Below, one piece after another: positions 34,233-42,427 of a stretch of DNA of 64,000 bases. Under the pieces are notes generated by a model. That model had not been told where the DNA came from and searched no databases. It saw only the letters and a program-made list of their open reading frames with translations. The DNA comes from Opitutia bacterium ISCC 52 (lineage in GTDB: Bacteria > Verrucomicrobiota > Verrucomicrobiia > Opitutales > UBA2995), in contig CP076040.1 of assembly GCA_014529675.2 (NCBI GenBank), positions 2,809,894-2,873,893 of the forward strand, read 5' to 3'. The position numbers were made by a program, and so were the translations under genes. Each line of letters starts with the position of its first letter. Positions within the stretch are counted from its first letter, which is position 1.

Positions 34233-35189
34233 TTAATTCAGACCTGCTTCAGGTTCATCAAGAACTTCAATCTCACCCACCTTGACTCGTGAATCGTCGG
34301 TAGCGCGTTTCATAACCAATTCCTTTTGATTGGTGCCGAAATAGTCACCAGCAATCTGGTTCATACTCCGAATCGCTTCATCAAATGGTTGCCCGGTGGA
34401 GCGAATATTGTAGCGCGTCCGCCAAAGCAGAACCTTTTCCCCTTTTCGGAGTTTTTGAAAGTCGTAGACATTGAGGACCACGAAATACCGCTCCTGATTG
34501 ATCAGTGTGTTAAGTTCCCACTGCTGCCTGGGAGACCCATGGAATTCAAATGCCTGCTCCATACCCAGCAACTGCGCTTTCTTGAACGAGGCTGCGTTGT
34601 GCGCTTCCTCCACAGACAGACTGGCGTTGTAGTTAAACTCTACCCCCGGATCGACGGTATTCGGGACATCGAATACAGGTCCCGTGTCGTTTGGCTCATC
34701 AAAGAGTTCGTTGGAGTGGTTTCCGTCCAATCGATCCACATCCGTTGTATCTTCCCAAATGTATCCAGTATTTCCAAAGGGATCGTTCATCTCCTCGATC
34801 GAGTTGTAGCCCATGCTCTCGGTCAGCGAATCAGGTCGACCGCCCGTCACCCCGTAATGGACCACAATAAGTAAATCGCTTTGATCTTCATCGCCTTCAC
34901 TCTCTGGAAAGAATTGCTGATACTTTAGATTTGCCGCCAAGTCTTCGACCAGCTCCTCAAAGCTCACATCACTCATGCTGGGATCCGCTATGCCTCCCCC
35001 ATAATATTTACCCTTCATGAAGAGATAGGTCTGCACCTTCTCCTCCAGATTGCGGGCACGTTCAGTTAAATATTCACCTAGTGCTTCGGCATTTACCACT
35101 ACCTGATTGGCGCCATTGGCAGCGGCAAAGCTAGTTAGAATAAAGGCGAAAATGATAGCCAAGATCTTTTCAATTTGAGCAAACTTCAT
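34233..35189 (-). CDS. Secreted protein of unknown family, paralogue B
   Basis: This 318-residue protein has a signal peptide (MKFAQIEKILAIIFAFILTS) and is clearly related to the gene at 33182. It shares R-A-R-N/D-blocks near the N-terminus, D-P-S-M-x-D-x-S-F, L-L-I-V-V-H, E-F-N-Y-N-A-S-L-S, L-L-G-M-E-Q-A-F, E-R-Y-F-V-V-L, K-L-R-K-G-E, L-L-W-R-T-R-Y, I-A-G-D-Y-F-G and a V-K-V-G-E-I-E-V-L ending. It differs by a 30-residue acidic insert near 125-160. Function is unknown. It stands upstream in the minus-strand pair, with 187 bases between the two coding regions. The conservation across paralogues shows these are real, selected genes. Confidence 0.72.
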   Translation of the reverse strand: MKFAQIEKILAIIFAFILTSFAAANGANQVVVNAEALGEYLTERARNLEEKVQTYLFMKGKYYGGGIADPSMSDVSFEELVEDLAANLKYQQFFPESEGDEDQSDLLIVVHYGVTGGRPDSLTESMGYNSIEEMNDPFGNTGYIWEDTTDVDRLDGNHSNELFDEPNDTGPVFDVPNTVDPGVEFNYNASLSVEEAHNAASFKKAQLLGMEQAFEFHGSPRQQWELNTLINQERYFVVLNVYDFQKLRKGEKVLLWRTRYNIRSTGQPFDEAIRSMNQIAGDYFGTNQKELVMKRATDDSRVKVGEIEVLDEPEAGLN

Positions 35190-35349
35190 GTGAAGGACGT
35201 TTGCTGCACCCTACTAATAAAAAGAGATTAAACAAGCTACTTCGCTCTATCCATGTGTGAACAAGAAACGTTGCGGTGCCATTTATTCCAAACAGATGGG
35301 TAAAGATTCAAAGAAGGAATTTTGTATCGCCTATCTGGAGCCTGAATAC

Positions 35350-35622
35350 ATGATAATGACCATGGTAAGGATTACGATTATTAGCTTGTTAGTTCTACTA
35401 CCCGCAGCTTTTAAAGCTGCAGATCGAACAATCGGAGAGCTCTTTGCCACCCGGTCGGAAGTGATCGCACAGCATGGCATGGTCGCCACCAGTCAACCGC
35501 TCGCAACACAGATAGGCTTGGATATTTTGAAAAAGGGTGGCACCGCCGTGGACGCGGCTATCGCGGCCAATGCAGCCATGGGCCTTATGCGACCTAACAG
35601 CAATGGCATCGGAGGAGATCTT
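35350..35622 (+). pseudogene. Gamma-glutamyltransferase, N-terminal fragment
   Basis: A signal peptide (M-V-R-I-T-I-I-S-L-L-V-L-L-P, best start 35350 or 35362) is followed by a sequence typical of gamma-glutamyltransferase: G-M-V-A-T-S-Q-P-L-A-T-Q-I-G, then G-L-D-I-L-K-K-G-G-T-A-V-D-A-A-I-A-A-N and G-I-G-G-D-L. That is where the substrate-binding part of the heavy chain begins. The match stops at 35622, about 90 of an expected 550 or more residues in. The sequence after that is a fragment of a different gene. Confidence 0.8.
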
Positions 35623-35761
35623 CAGAAGCCAACTTGTCCAAAGCCTCATTCAGATCAATGACATGCTCATCATTATTCATCGATTCAGGTAATCCCACCA
35701 AATCATCAAATTCTGCCCGCTGATGGTCGCCGCCATGCCGAATCGCCTGCCGAAGCCGTTG
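35618..35761 (-). pseudogene. ECF sigma factor, internal fragment
   Basis: On the minus strand the frame reads RLRQAIRHGGDHQRAEFDDL, then P-E-S-M-N-N-D-E-H-V-I-D-L-N-E-A-L-D-K-L-A-S-E-D. This resembles the region 2-to-4 linker of the ECF group common in Planctomycetota and Verrucomicrobiota, where a basic R-G-G stretch precedes an L-D-E-A-L-x-x-L motif. The ends coincide with the gamma-glutamyltransferase and amidohydrolase fragments. Only about 46 codons survive, so it is inactive. The assignment rests on this short resemblance. Confidence 0.55.
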
Positions 35762-36417
35762 GCAGCAATGTGGAAGTGCCAGAGGATGCCCGAAGATGGG
35801 ATCTAACGGACAAGATAGTCTATGCTGGATTTATTGACGCATACTCTCAATACGGCATGCCGGAAGGCTTGAAGACTTTCAAGTCCGGGGGTGGATCCGA
35901 AGGACCCGCTAGAAGGATGAATCCAACGCCTTCTACTCAGGGTGCCTATGCCTGGAATCCTTTAGTAACACCAGAACGAGATGCCTTCGAGGTTTTTAAA
36001 CCTAATGCGAAAGATGCTGAAAGCTTGAACGATGCCGGATTCACAACCGTGGCTACCTACCCTGCAAGAGGTATTTTCCGTGGGCAAGGCCTCCTGGTTC
36101 ATGCGGATGGCTCATCCATCAAGGATGCCACGATCAAAAGCCAAATATCGCAGCACATTTGGTTTGATACCTGGAATCAATCCAGGACGGAACGCCCCAA
36201 TGATTCCTGGATCTATCCAGTGTCTTTGATGGGAAGTATAGCCCAAGTCCGACAGACACTTTATGATGCTCAATGGTATGAAAAGGTCCTACAGGCTTAT
36301 GACAAGAACCCCGACAAAATGGAGAAGCCAGTTGAAGATTCCGCTTTGGCTTCCCTCCAAGGCCTCATCAACCAAAAGCAATGGGCACTATGGCGTGATG
36401 AAGCAGCGCGCTGGTAA
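35762..36417 (+). pseudogene. Amidohydrolase (COG1228-like), internal fragment
   Basis: The frame runs from about 35762 to 36417. It begins G-S-N-V-E-V-P-E-D-A-R-R-W-D-L-T-D-K and Y-A-G-F-I-D-A-Y-S-Q-Y-G, the region where imidazolonepropionase-like amidohydrolases have P-G-F-I-D followed by H-x-H. Here H-x-H is replaced by Tyr-Ser-Gln, as in the inactive half of some duplicated members. A long helical part follows (QISQHIWFDTWNQSRTERPN). The homology ends near 36375, where the frame passes into the antisense of the universal stress protein gene. Both ends are missing, so it is a remnant. Confidence 0.65.
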
Positions 36418-36802
36418 CACTACCAACTACCAGATTGAAGAGTGCCCCATGTCCATGGGAACCTGTTACGATCATGTCGTAATCATTTTCTTCAATCTCG
36501 CTCAACAGCGAATCAACAATAGGACCTTCTAAAAGCAAGGTACTGGCTTCCACTCCCCGTTCTTCAATTCGCTCGGCGAGTTTTTCCAATTTTTTGGTTT
36601 CAAGAACCATTGTTTTTTCACACACATCCACGTTGTAGACCGGTGTTGAGCCGTAACCTACAAAGTCAGGCTCTGGCGAACAAACATGGATAATTTTCAT
36701 TACACCACGAGAAGCAGTCGCTTGGTCGTATGCGGCCTCAACAACCGTATTAGTTACATCTGAGAAGTCAACGGCTACGAGTATTGTTTTGATGGTACCC
36801 AT
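36368..36802 (-). CDS. Universal stress protein (UspA family)
   Basis: This is a 144-residue single-domain Usp. The ATG at 36802 gives M-G-T-I-K-T-I-L-V-A-V-D-F-S-D, the usual first strand with the nucleotide-contacting Asp. The ATP-binding signature G-S-H-G-H-G-x9-G-S lies near the C-terminus (G-S-H-G-H-G-A-L-F-N-L-V-V-G-S), followed by the last strand V-P-I-A-F-G. Members of this subtype bind ATP and are induced by stress or growth arrest. It is cytoplasmic. Its 3' end overlaps the tail of the amidohydrolase fragment on the other strand by 50 bases, and the NhaC gene follows after 57 bases of downstream... upstream spacing on the same strand. Confidence 0.9.
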   Translation of the reverse strand: MGTIKTILVAVDFSDVTNTVVEAAYDQATASRGVMKIIHVCSPEPDFVGYGSTPVYNVDVCEKTMVLETKKLEKLAERIEERGVEASTLLLEGPIVDSLLSEIEENDYDMIVTGSHGHGALFNLVVGSVTSALLHHAIVPIAFG

Positions 36803-36882
36803 AAGGTACACTGCTAACCGAATGCCGCAACCGATCTACCGGGTCATTAGCTAGGCTATTACCGCGATTAATAACCCTTATC

Positions 36883-38307
36883 CTAATCAAGATCTGAGCT
36901 TGGATTTTTCACCGATGCTTCTTCCGTTTTTTTCTTATCCATAGTCCATCCAGTAAATCCATAAATGATAGAGATAACAGGATTTATTAGATTAAGAAAT
37001 GCGAAAGGAAGATAGGCGAGCGGGTTAACCATCAATGCCGCCATCATCGTAGCACCACAAGTGTTCCAGGGAATGAGTGGCGAAGTGAGCGTACCCGCAT
37101 CTTCAAGACAGCGAGAGAGGTTCTTTGCCGCTAGGCCAGATTGTTCAAAAGCATCCTTGTACATTCTCCCCGGGACAATGACAGAGAGATATTGATCCGG
37201 CGCCAGGACGTTCATACCGATACAGGTTGCCACCGTTGAGGAAACCAAGCGCCCAGTAGTTGTAGCAAACCTTAGGACAGCATTCGAAATGGCAGCCAAC
37301 ATCCCAGTGCCTTCCAGCATTCCACCAAAAGCCATGGCACATAAAATCAACGACACCGTCCACATCATGCTTTCAATACCACCCCGCGAAAGAAGTTCGT
37401 CGATTTGAGCTGTTCCCGTCTCCGAAGCATAGCCGGATTGCATAACCGATATCATGTCATTAATCGAAGCCCCTTGAAGCAACACACCTAAAAGCGCTCC
37501 AGCAAATCCTCCTCCAAGTAGCGCGGGTAAAGCGGGAACGCGCATGATAATAAGAGCCAAAACAACAGCGGGCGCCAAAAGCAATAGAGGTGAAAAATTG
37601 AACAATCCTGCCATGGACGTACTGAGGGCTTCGACTTCTTCCATGCTAGCAGATCCTTCTTTTAAGCGAAGCCCAAGAAGGCCATAAAGGATGAGAGAAA
37701 TCAGTAAACTAGGAACTGTGGTAAACAGCATGTGCTTGATATGTTCAAACAACTCAGCACCCGCAACAGCCGGAGCCAGATTCGTGGTATCTGAAAGAGG
37801 CGAAAGTTTGTCCCCGAAATAGGCACCCGATACAATGGCTCCTGCCACCATGGGTAATGGTAGCTGCAAGCCCTGCCCAACCGCAATCAAAGCCACACCC
37901 GCTGTTCCAGCCGTTGACCAGGAACTGCCGGTGGCAAAAGAAACAACGCTGCATATCAAACAGGTAGCGATCAGAAAGATCCCTGGAGTGAGTATCTTTA
38001 ATCCATAAACTATAAGCAGCGGAACAACGCCGCTGGCTACCCAGGTTCCGATCAAAATCCCGATGGCTACCAAGATAAGAACTGCCGGCATGGCGATCGA
38101 AATACTATGAACAATCGAATTCTGTAATTTCTTCCATGGGACTCCAATCGAATAACCAATGATAGCCGTAATCGCGGCGGCCAGAATGAGCGGAATATGA
38201 GGGTCTGCTCCAAACACCTTGATGCCCACAAAAAGTAGCACAATCATGGAGATAACTGGAACGAGTGAAAGACCAAGTGAAGGAGTTTTACTTTCGGGAG
38301 TAGACAT
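36883..38307 (-). CDS. nhaC: NhaC-type Na+/H+ antiporter
   Basis: This is a 474-residue integral membrane protein with about 11-12 hydrophobic segments, typical of the NhaC family in length and layout. Conserved blocks include S-F-A-T-G-S-S-W-S-T-A-G-T-A-G near 120-135, A-Y-F-G-D-K-L-S-P-L-S-D-T-T-N-L-A in the central part, and P-L-I-P-W-N-T-C-G near the C-terminus. The last matches the P-W-N-x-x-G block of the family. It exchanges cytoplasmic Na+ for H+, consistent with a marine or saline habitat. The universal stress gene lies downstream on the same strand. There is no sign of truncation. Confidence 0.9.
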   Translation of the reverse strand: MSTPESKTPSLGLSLVPVISMIVLLFVGIKVFGADPHIPLILAAAITAIIGYSIGVPWKKLQNSIVHSISIAMPAVLILVAIGILIGTWVASGVVPLLIVYGLKILTPGIFLIATCLICSVVSFATGSSWSTAGTAGVALIAVGQGLQLPLPMVAGAIVSGAYFGDKLSPLSDTTNLAPAVAGAELFEHIKHMLFTTVPSLLISLILYGLLGLRLKEGSASMEEVEALSTSMAGLFNFSPLLLLAPAVVLALIIMRVPALPALLGGGFAGALLGVLLQGASINDMISVMQSGYASETGTAQIDELLSRGGIESMMWTVSLILCAMAFGGMLEGTGMLAAISNAVLRFATTTGRLVSSTVATCIGMNVLAPDQYLSVIVPGRMYKDAFEQSGLAAKNLSRCLEDAGTLTSPLIPWNTCGATMMAALMVNPLAYLPFAFLNLINPVISIIYGFTGWTMDKKKTEEASVKNPSSDLD

Positions 38308-38434
38308 GCTTAATGGACTACCATGCGGGTCAGCTAGCTATTGTCGAGGCTCGGCCCTTACCAGCGCTTAGGCTTTGACCCATTGGTAAATCTTTTTCTA
38401 CCCTTCTAGTTCAATAAAAACTCAAGATTCAATT

Positions 38435-39451
38435 ATGCAGACCCGTTTCTTCATCACTTTTCTCAGCCTGATCATTACCCTTAGCCTGAGTGCACAGGAT
38501 TCAACGAACTTCCCTGCTCTGGGTCAGATCAAACAACATCATCCGGATCTGGCAAAATTGCTCGATCACAACGCGCCCATTCAGGTGATCACATCGGGAT
38601 ACGTTTGGACAGAGGGTCCAGCCTGGAATCAGGAGGGACAGTTTCTCGTATTCTCCGAAATCCCCAGCAACACGGTTTACAAATGGGTCGAGGGCGAAGG
38701 AGCTGGCAAGTGGTTCTCTCCATCAGGTTACACTGGGGTCACCGACTATGGGCGCGAACCTGGCAGCAATGGATTGATGTTTGATCCGGAAGGACGGCTC
38801 ATTTCCTGCGAACATGGTGACCGTCGCGTTTCAGTCATGCTAAAGAACGGTGGAAAGAAAACCCTGGCTGATAACTATAACGGCAAACGCTTCAATAGCC
38901 CCAATGATGTTACCCGTGCCTCCAATGGAAATTACTACTTCACCGATCCTCCTTACGGGCTTCCTGATCGATTCACAGATCCCCGCAGAGATATGGATTA
39001 CTGTGGCGTATACCTGCTCCGTCCATCTGGTGAAGTAGATCTCCTGACAAAGGAAATCGAACGCCCCAATGGCATAGCACTTTCACCTGACGAAAAGACG
39101 CTCTATGTAGCACAGTCCCACCCGGACGAACCGACCATTACAGCCTTTCCAATCAAATCGAACGGCACCGTTGGCAAAGGCAAAACCCTCTACGACGCCA
39201 CTGAATTAAAAGGACCTGGTAGAAAAGGAAATCCCGATGGCCTCAAAGTCGACAAGCAAGGGAATCTCTGGGCATCCGGTCCGGGCGGTATCATGATAAT
39301 CAATCCTGAAGGAACGCTCTTGGGCCATATCCTAACCGGCGAGCAAACCAGTAACTGTGCATTTGGAGGTTCGGATGGATCGATCCTATATATGACAGCC
39401 GATACTTATCTGCTTCGTGTTCAGACGAAAGTGCAAGGGTTGGGGTTTTAA
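38435..39451 (+). CDS. Secreted SMP-30/gluconolactonase-like protein, second paralogue
   Basis: This 338-residue beta-propeller has a signal peptide (MQTRFFITFLSLIITLSLSA) and is a clear paralogue of the protein at 17312. It keeps the lactonase metal-site pattern: E-G-P in W-T-E-G-P-A-W, S-P-N-D in F-N-S-P-N-D, and N-P-D-G-L in place of P-D-G. Shared blocks include S-G-Y-T-G-V, C-E-H-G-D-R-R and M-D-Y-C-G-V. It opens sugar lactones in the periplasm. It differs in the loop around D-P-R-R and the last blade, so it may have another lactone as substrate. It stands alone between the divergent NhaC gene and a convergent membrane-protein gene. Confidence 0.9.
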   Translation: MQTRFFITFLSLIITLSLSAQDSTNFPALGQIKQHHPDLAKLLDHNAPIQVITSGYVWTEGPAWNQEGQFLVFSEIPSNTVYKWVEGEGAGKWFSPSGYTGVTDYGREPGSNGLMFDPEGRLISCEHGDRRVSVMLKNGGKKTLADNYNGKRFNSPNDVTRASNGNYYFTDPPYGLPDRFTDPRRDMDYCGVYLLRPSGEVDLLTKEIERPNGIALSPDEKTLYVAQSHPDEPTITAFPIKSNGTVGKGKTLYDATELKGPGRKGNPDGLKVDKQGNLWASGPGGIMIINPEGTLLGHILTGEQTSNCAFGGSDGSILYMTADTYLLRVQTKVQGLGF

Positions 39452-39464
39452 AAAGGTTTCCCAA

Positions 39465-39560
39465 CTTCGCCAGCTTGCAGGCTGCGTGGGGCAAGCGGGT
39501 TTCAGAGGTCAGGTGTCAGGTCTAACTGTTAAAGGTTCCGAAACCTGACAACTGTAGTCC
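39465..39560. repeat. Dispersed repeat fragments
   Basis: The short spacer carries an ACTTCGCCAG...GGGGCAAGC string, a looser copy of the 24841 unit, and TCAGAGGTCAGGTGTCAGG and CCGAAACCTGACAACTG strings. The latter resemble those around the fumarase gene at 50961 and 52937. It reads as remains of several intergenic repeats. Confidence 0.45.
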
Positions 39561-39568
39561 TTGCCTTT

Positions 39569-40255
39569 CTACCTGGGCAGTTCAACACTGACAGGAGCAT
39601 CCTTGATTCCCATGGTGGATTCAATCTCCTGCTCGATGTAAAGAGCCTGATCTGGATTCCCGAGCCCGGATACCATTTTAGTTTCATTCCCTTCGTGATC
39701 CTGAAAATGAACTTCATAGGTATAGGAAGTACCATTCTTGTTTCGATGCATCTTTTCCTTGGTGAAAATTTGTATTATATCACCCAGTGCAATGCTCTTT
39801 CCTCCAAACCAAGGTAATGGTCTATGACTGATGGCTATGTCCTTGAAAGATATTTTGATGTAGGTCCGGTTGATGAAGCCAGCGACACACAAATAAGTGA
39901 GGCCAATTCCAACCGATGCATGGATCGTTCCAAAGGCCGCCATGGCCCATTGTTTTTGCGAGATTGCGATGCCAAACCATACGACCATAAAGCCATCCCA
40001 AAAGAGGCAGAAAATAAGTAGTCCGATCGTCTTGCCAGAAAACCATTTTCGTACGATTTCTAATCCGTCCATGGTTGTCTGAAGCTCGATTCCTTTGGGT
40101 GCTTCCAATACCCAACGTTTGTGAGCCTCCACTCGCGTGACCTGATCACGGAAATCAAAGACCGCATCGCAACTGGAGCACTTGGCCATGTGGTTGTCCA
40201 AATGAACGTTTTCAGAAGGAATGGGTTCGTTACAGCGTTTGCAGTGAATATCCAT
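39569..40255 (-). CDS. Zinc-ribbon membrane protein of unknown function
   Basis: This 228-residue protein starts best at the ATG at 40255. The N-terminus is a small zinc ribbon with Cys5/Cys8 and Cys26/Cys29 (C-K-R-C and C-S-S-C). Two transmembrane helices follow at about 75-95 (GLLIFCLFWDGFMVVWFGIA) and 105-127 (MAAFGTIHASVGIGLTYLCV). The C-terminal 100 residues are a soluble beta-rich domain with K-I-S-F-K-D-I-A and Y-T-Y-E-V-H-F-Q. The zinc ribbon plus two helices resembles families of small bacterial membrane sensors, but I cannot assign one. It is convergent with the SMP-30 gene and divergent from the cupin gene. Confidence 0.7.
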   Translation of the reverse strand: MDIHCKRCNEPIPSENVHLDNHMAKCSSCDAVFDFRDQVTRVEAHKRWVLEAPKGIELQTTMDGLEIVRKWFSGKTIGLLIFCLFWDGFMVVWFGIAISQKQWAMAAFGTIHASVGIGLTYLCVAGFINRTYIKISFKDIAISHRPLPWFGGKSIALGDIIQIFTKEKMHRNKNGTSYTYEVHFQDHEGNETKMVSGLGNPDQALYIEQEIESTMGIKDAPVSVELPR

Positions 40256-40362
40256 AGATGAGACCTTTAAGCCGTTCATTTAGGAGATTCAATGAAGACC
40301 TGTAAACCGGATAGTCATTTCCCGGTTTGCCCTAACAATTATTTTTCATTGTAAAGATAAAC

Positions 40363-40848
40363 ATGGATAAAATCAACGAGTCACAAGTCCCGGAAGAGCA
40401 TCGATCCTCCCCTAAAGGAGCATTTGAAATGAATCGGAAGCACATCTCCGTTGAGATGCGAGGCGGAGAATCTTATCCGACTGGCCCCTGGGAAGGTGGT
40501 CCCCCTTTCGATGTGGAACTAACCACACTACCTCCAGGAAAAAAGAACTATCCCTATCACGTCCACGCATGCGCTTGGGAGTACTACATTTTTCTATCCG
40601 GAACGGGTAAGTTTAGAGATGAAAACAATGAGTGGCATGAAGTCAAAGCCGGTGACCACGTGCAATGTGCCAGCGGACAAGCTCATCAGATAATGAACGA
40701 CTCGGATGAAGATCTCACCTTTTACGTCATCGCGAATAATACAGAAGTGGAGATAGCCGAATATCCGGACACAGGAAAAGTCCTCATTTTACCGCAACGT
40801 AAGCTTGGTTTCATGCATGAGGCGGAGTATTACGATGGAGAGGAGTAA
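40363..40848 (+). CDS. Cupin-domain protein
   Basis: This is a 161-residue single-domain cupin. Motif 1 reads Y-H-V-H-A-C-A-W-E-Y-Y-I-F-L-S-G-T-G, with His-x-His and Glu metal ligands, and motif 2 has A-G-D-H-V-Q-C-A-S-G-Q-A-H-Q-I. This is the cupin-2 layout used by small sugar isomerases, dioxygenases and binding proteins. There is no signal peptide. The N-terminal 30 residues are polar and extend from the cupin fold. The gene is divergent from the zinc-ribbon membrane gene and stands upstream of a truncated PEGA-type gene. The ligand is not evident. Confidence 0.82.
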   Translation: MDKINESQVPEEHRSSPKGAFEMNRKHISVEMRGGESYPTGPWEGGPPFDVELTTLPPGKKNYPYHVHACAWEYYIFLSGTGKFRDENNEWHEVKAGDHVQCASGQAHQIMNDSDEDLTFYVIANNTEVEIAEYPDTGKVLILPQRKLGFMHEAEYYDGEE

Positions 40849-40933
40849 TCCTCCAAACAAGGCTGAAGCCCTCTAAATTACCGGGTCGAGTTCAAAAATT
40901 AGTAAAAAGGATTGGGGTTTCATAGCTCCCCTT

Positions 40934-41653
40934 GTGGACGCCCTATGTACTGGTAGCCCTTTAGGAAGCTTAAAAACAGCAACAGTCCCAGATGTTTTGG
41001 AAGGTGAATATGACATTCAATTCACTCGGGCAACTTGGGAAGACTATTCAGAACCTGTAGTAGTTCGACATGCGGAAGTTTCACGTGTTGATATGATATA
41101 CCCAGAAGGCTGGGTTATGATTACTTCTAATCCAGACCAAGCGTCTGTCTTTGAAAAAGGAACTTTCATGGGCAAAACACCTTTACGCTTAAAAGGCTTA
41201 AAGGAAGGCACCAAACACTACACACTTCGAATGGAAGGCTACGAAGACTTGGAAGTAGCCACCGAAGTTGTCGCTCAATCTGAGAAAAAGCTGGAAGGTG
41301 AACTTCTAAGCTGGGATCGAGAAGTAAACTACAGCCAACTCGACATTCCTCCAACCCAAACCAAACGAGGATTGAGTAATACGCAGCGTCTGATTGGCAA
41401 GAATGCACATCGCTTCTTGGTGGATTTCGTAATCAATAAGGAAGGCGTTCCTGAACAAATTGAAGTTCTCGAAACGACTAACCTCCGAGCCCACGATCGC
41501 CTTTTAAAAGATATTTCCAAATGGGTTTTTGAACCCGGTATGCGAAAAGACCATGCGGTTAAAACTCGGGTTCGTCTCCCCATCATTCTGGGCGAAGTGA
41601 GCAAACTTCCTCCCACAGTTGAGCTCGCACGCGTCGACAATGAAGATGAATAA
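40934..41653 (+). CDS. PEGA-domain/TonB-like protein lacking its N-terminus
   Basis: The 239-codon frame has a PEGA domain at about 58-115 (W-V-M-I-T-S-N-P-D-Q-A-S-V, then G-K-T-P-L-R-L-K-G-L-K-E-G) preceded by what looks like the tail of another PEGA repeat (L-E-G-E-Y-D-I-Q-F). A TonB-C-like domain follows near 165-230 (K-E-G-V-P-E-Q-I-E-V-L-E-T and W-V-F-E-P-G-M-R). No signal peptide, membrane anchor or strong start is present; the frame upstream of the GTG at 40934 is open only to a stop at 40874. Full-length relatives are membrane-anchored with several PEGA repeats, so this is probably an N-terminally deleted gene. A bidirectional hairpin follows at 41686. Confidence 0.6.
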   Translation: MDALCTGSPLGSLKTATVPDVLEGEYDIQFTRATWEDYSEPVVVRHAEVSRVDMIYPEGWVMITSNPDQASVFEKGTFMGKTPLRLKGLKEGTKHYTLRMEGYEDLEVATEVVAQSEKKLEGELLSWDREVNYSQLDIPPTQTKRGLSNTQRLIGKNAHRFLVDFVINKEGVPEQIEVLETTNLRAHDRLLKDISKWVFEPGMRKDHAVKTRVRLPIILGEVSKLPPTVELARVDNEDE

Positions 41654-41685
41654 ACTTTATAGTTAAAAGCACAAAGCGGTTCTAT

Positions 41686-41722
41686 AAACGTCTGTCCGGT
41701 TCGCCGGGCAGGCGTTTTGCTT
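41686..41722. terminator. Bidirectional terminator with UUCG loop
   Basis: AAACGTCTGTCCGG pairs with CCGGGCAGGCGTTT through two G-U wobbles, closed by a TTCG tetraloop at 41700-41703. It is flanked by an A-rich left side and a TTTTGCTTTT right side. It lies between the convergent PEGA-type gene and the SDR gene and can serve both strands. Confidence 0.85.
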
Positions 41723-42427
41723 TTACCATTCGGTTGATTCGCGATCACGAAGAAACTGTCCTGTTAGATCCGGGGATGCTTCCGTAGCCAACCAAAGAAT
41801 GGTATCGGCCCCCTCTTCCAGAGTTCCAGTTGCATCCGCCCCTCCCATCTCCGTCTTGATCCAACCTGGGCTGACTGAATTAACCGTAATTCCTTCAGAT
41901 GAGAGTTCATTCGAAAGCAAACAAGTGACAGCATTGAGCGTCGTTTTAGACATGCTGTATGCCGGTGCCCAACTTCCCATACTCGATAATTGTCCCGCCA
42001 AGCTGGATACATTTATTACTCGAGCGTCCTGGCTCTTCCTCAGGTACGGAAGGAACGACTTAGTTACTCTCAAAGGCCCCAGAGAATTTGTATCGATCGT
42101 TTGCTCAATCACTTCCTGAGAAACGGATAAAATGGATTCTGAAGCATCGAGCAGAATACCGGCATTATTGACCAAGACATCAAGACGCTCAAAAAGCTTA
42201 CCAAACTGCTCCGCAGCTTGAACAACCCGGTTACTATCTGATACATCGAGCTCCAAAAAGTTGAGATGCTCCAAAAGAGAACCCCATGCTCTAGTAGCCT
42301 CCCTTCCCTGTTCTACTTTCCGGCAGCTTAAAACTACCTCGAAATCGGCATGTAGCAGTTCCTTCACAACCTGGAGTCCAATACCTCGATTGCCACCCGT
42401 TACCAAAGCAATGTTGCGATCACTCAT
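41723..42427 (-). CDS. Short-chain dehydrogenase/reductase
   Basis: This is a 234-residue SDR. The ATG at 42427 is preferred over 42448 because it places the nucleotide-binding T-G-G-N-R-G-I-G at the N-terminus. Further motifs are N-N-A-G near 90, the active-site Ser in N-V-S-S-L, Tyr in Y-S-M-S-K (Y-x-x-x-K), and the P-G-W-I-K-T turn. The NADP-type loop (C-R-K after strand 2) points to carbonyl reductase-like members. The start overlaps the RND gene stop by 8 bases, so it is the last gene of the efflux operon and may be translationally coupled. Its role beside an efflux system is unclear; reducing a reactive carbonyl drug is possible. Confidence 0.87.
   Translation of the reverse strand: MSDRNIALVTGGNRGIGLQVVKELLHADFEVVLSCRKVEQGREATRAWGSLLEHLNFLELDVSDSNRVVQAAEQFGKLFERLDVLVNNAGILLDASESILSVSQEVIEQTIDTNSLGPLRVTKSFLPYLRKSQDARVINVSSLAGQLSSMGSWAPAYSMSKTTLNAVTCLLSNELSSEGITVNSVSPGWIKTEMGGADATGTLEEGADTILWLATEASPDLTGQFLRDRESTEW

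Noticed and set aside
35257-35349. Longer start for the gamma-glutamyltransferase fragment
   Set aside because: It adds a polar stretch before the signal peptide; starts at 35350 or 35362 fit better.
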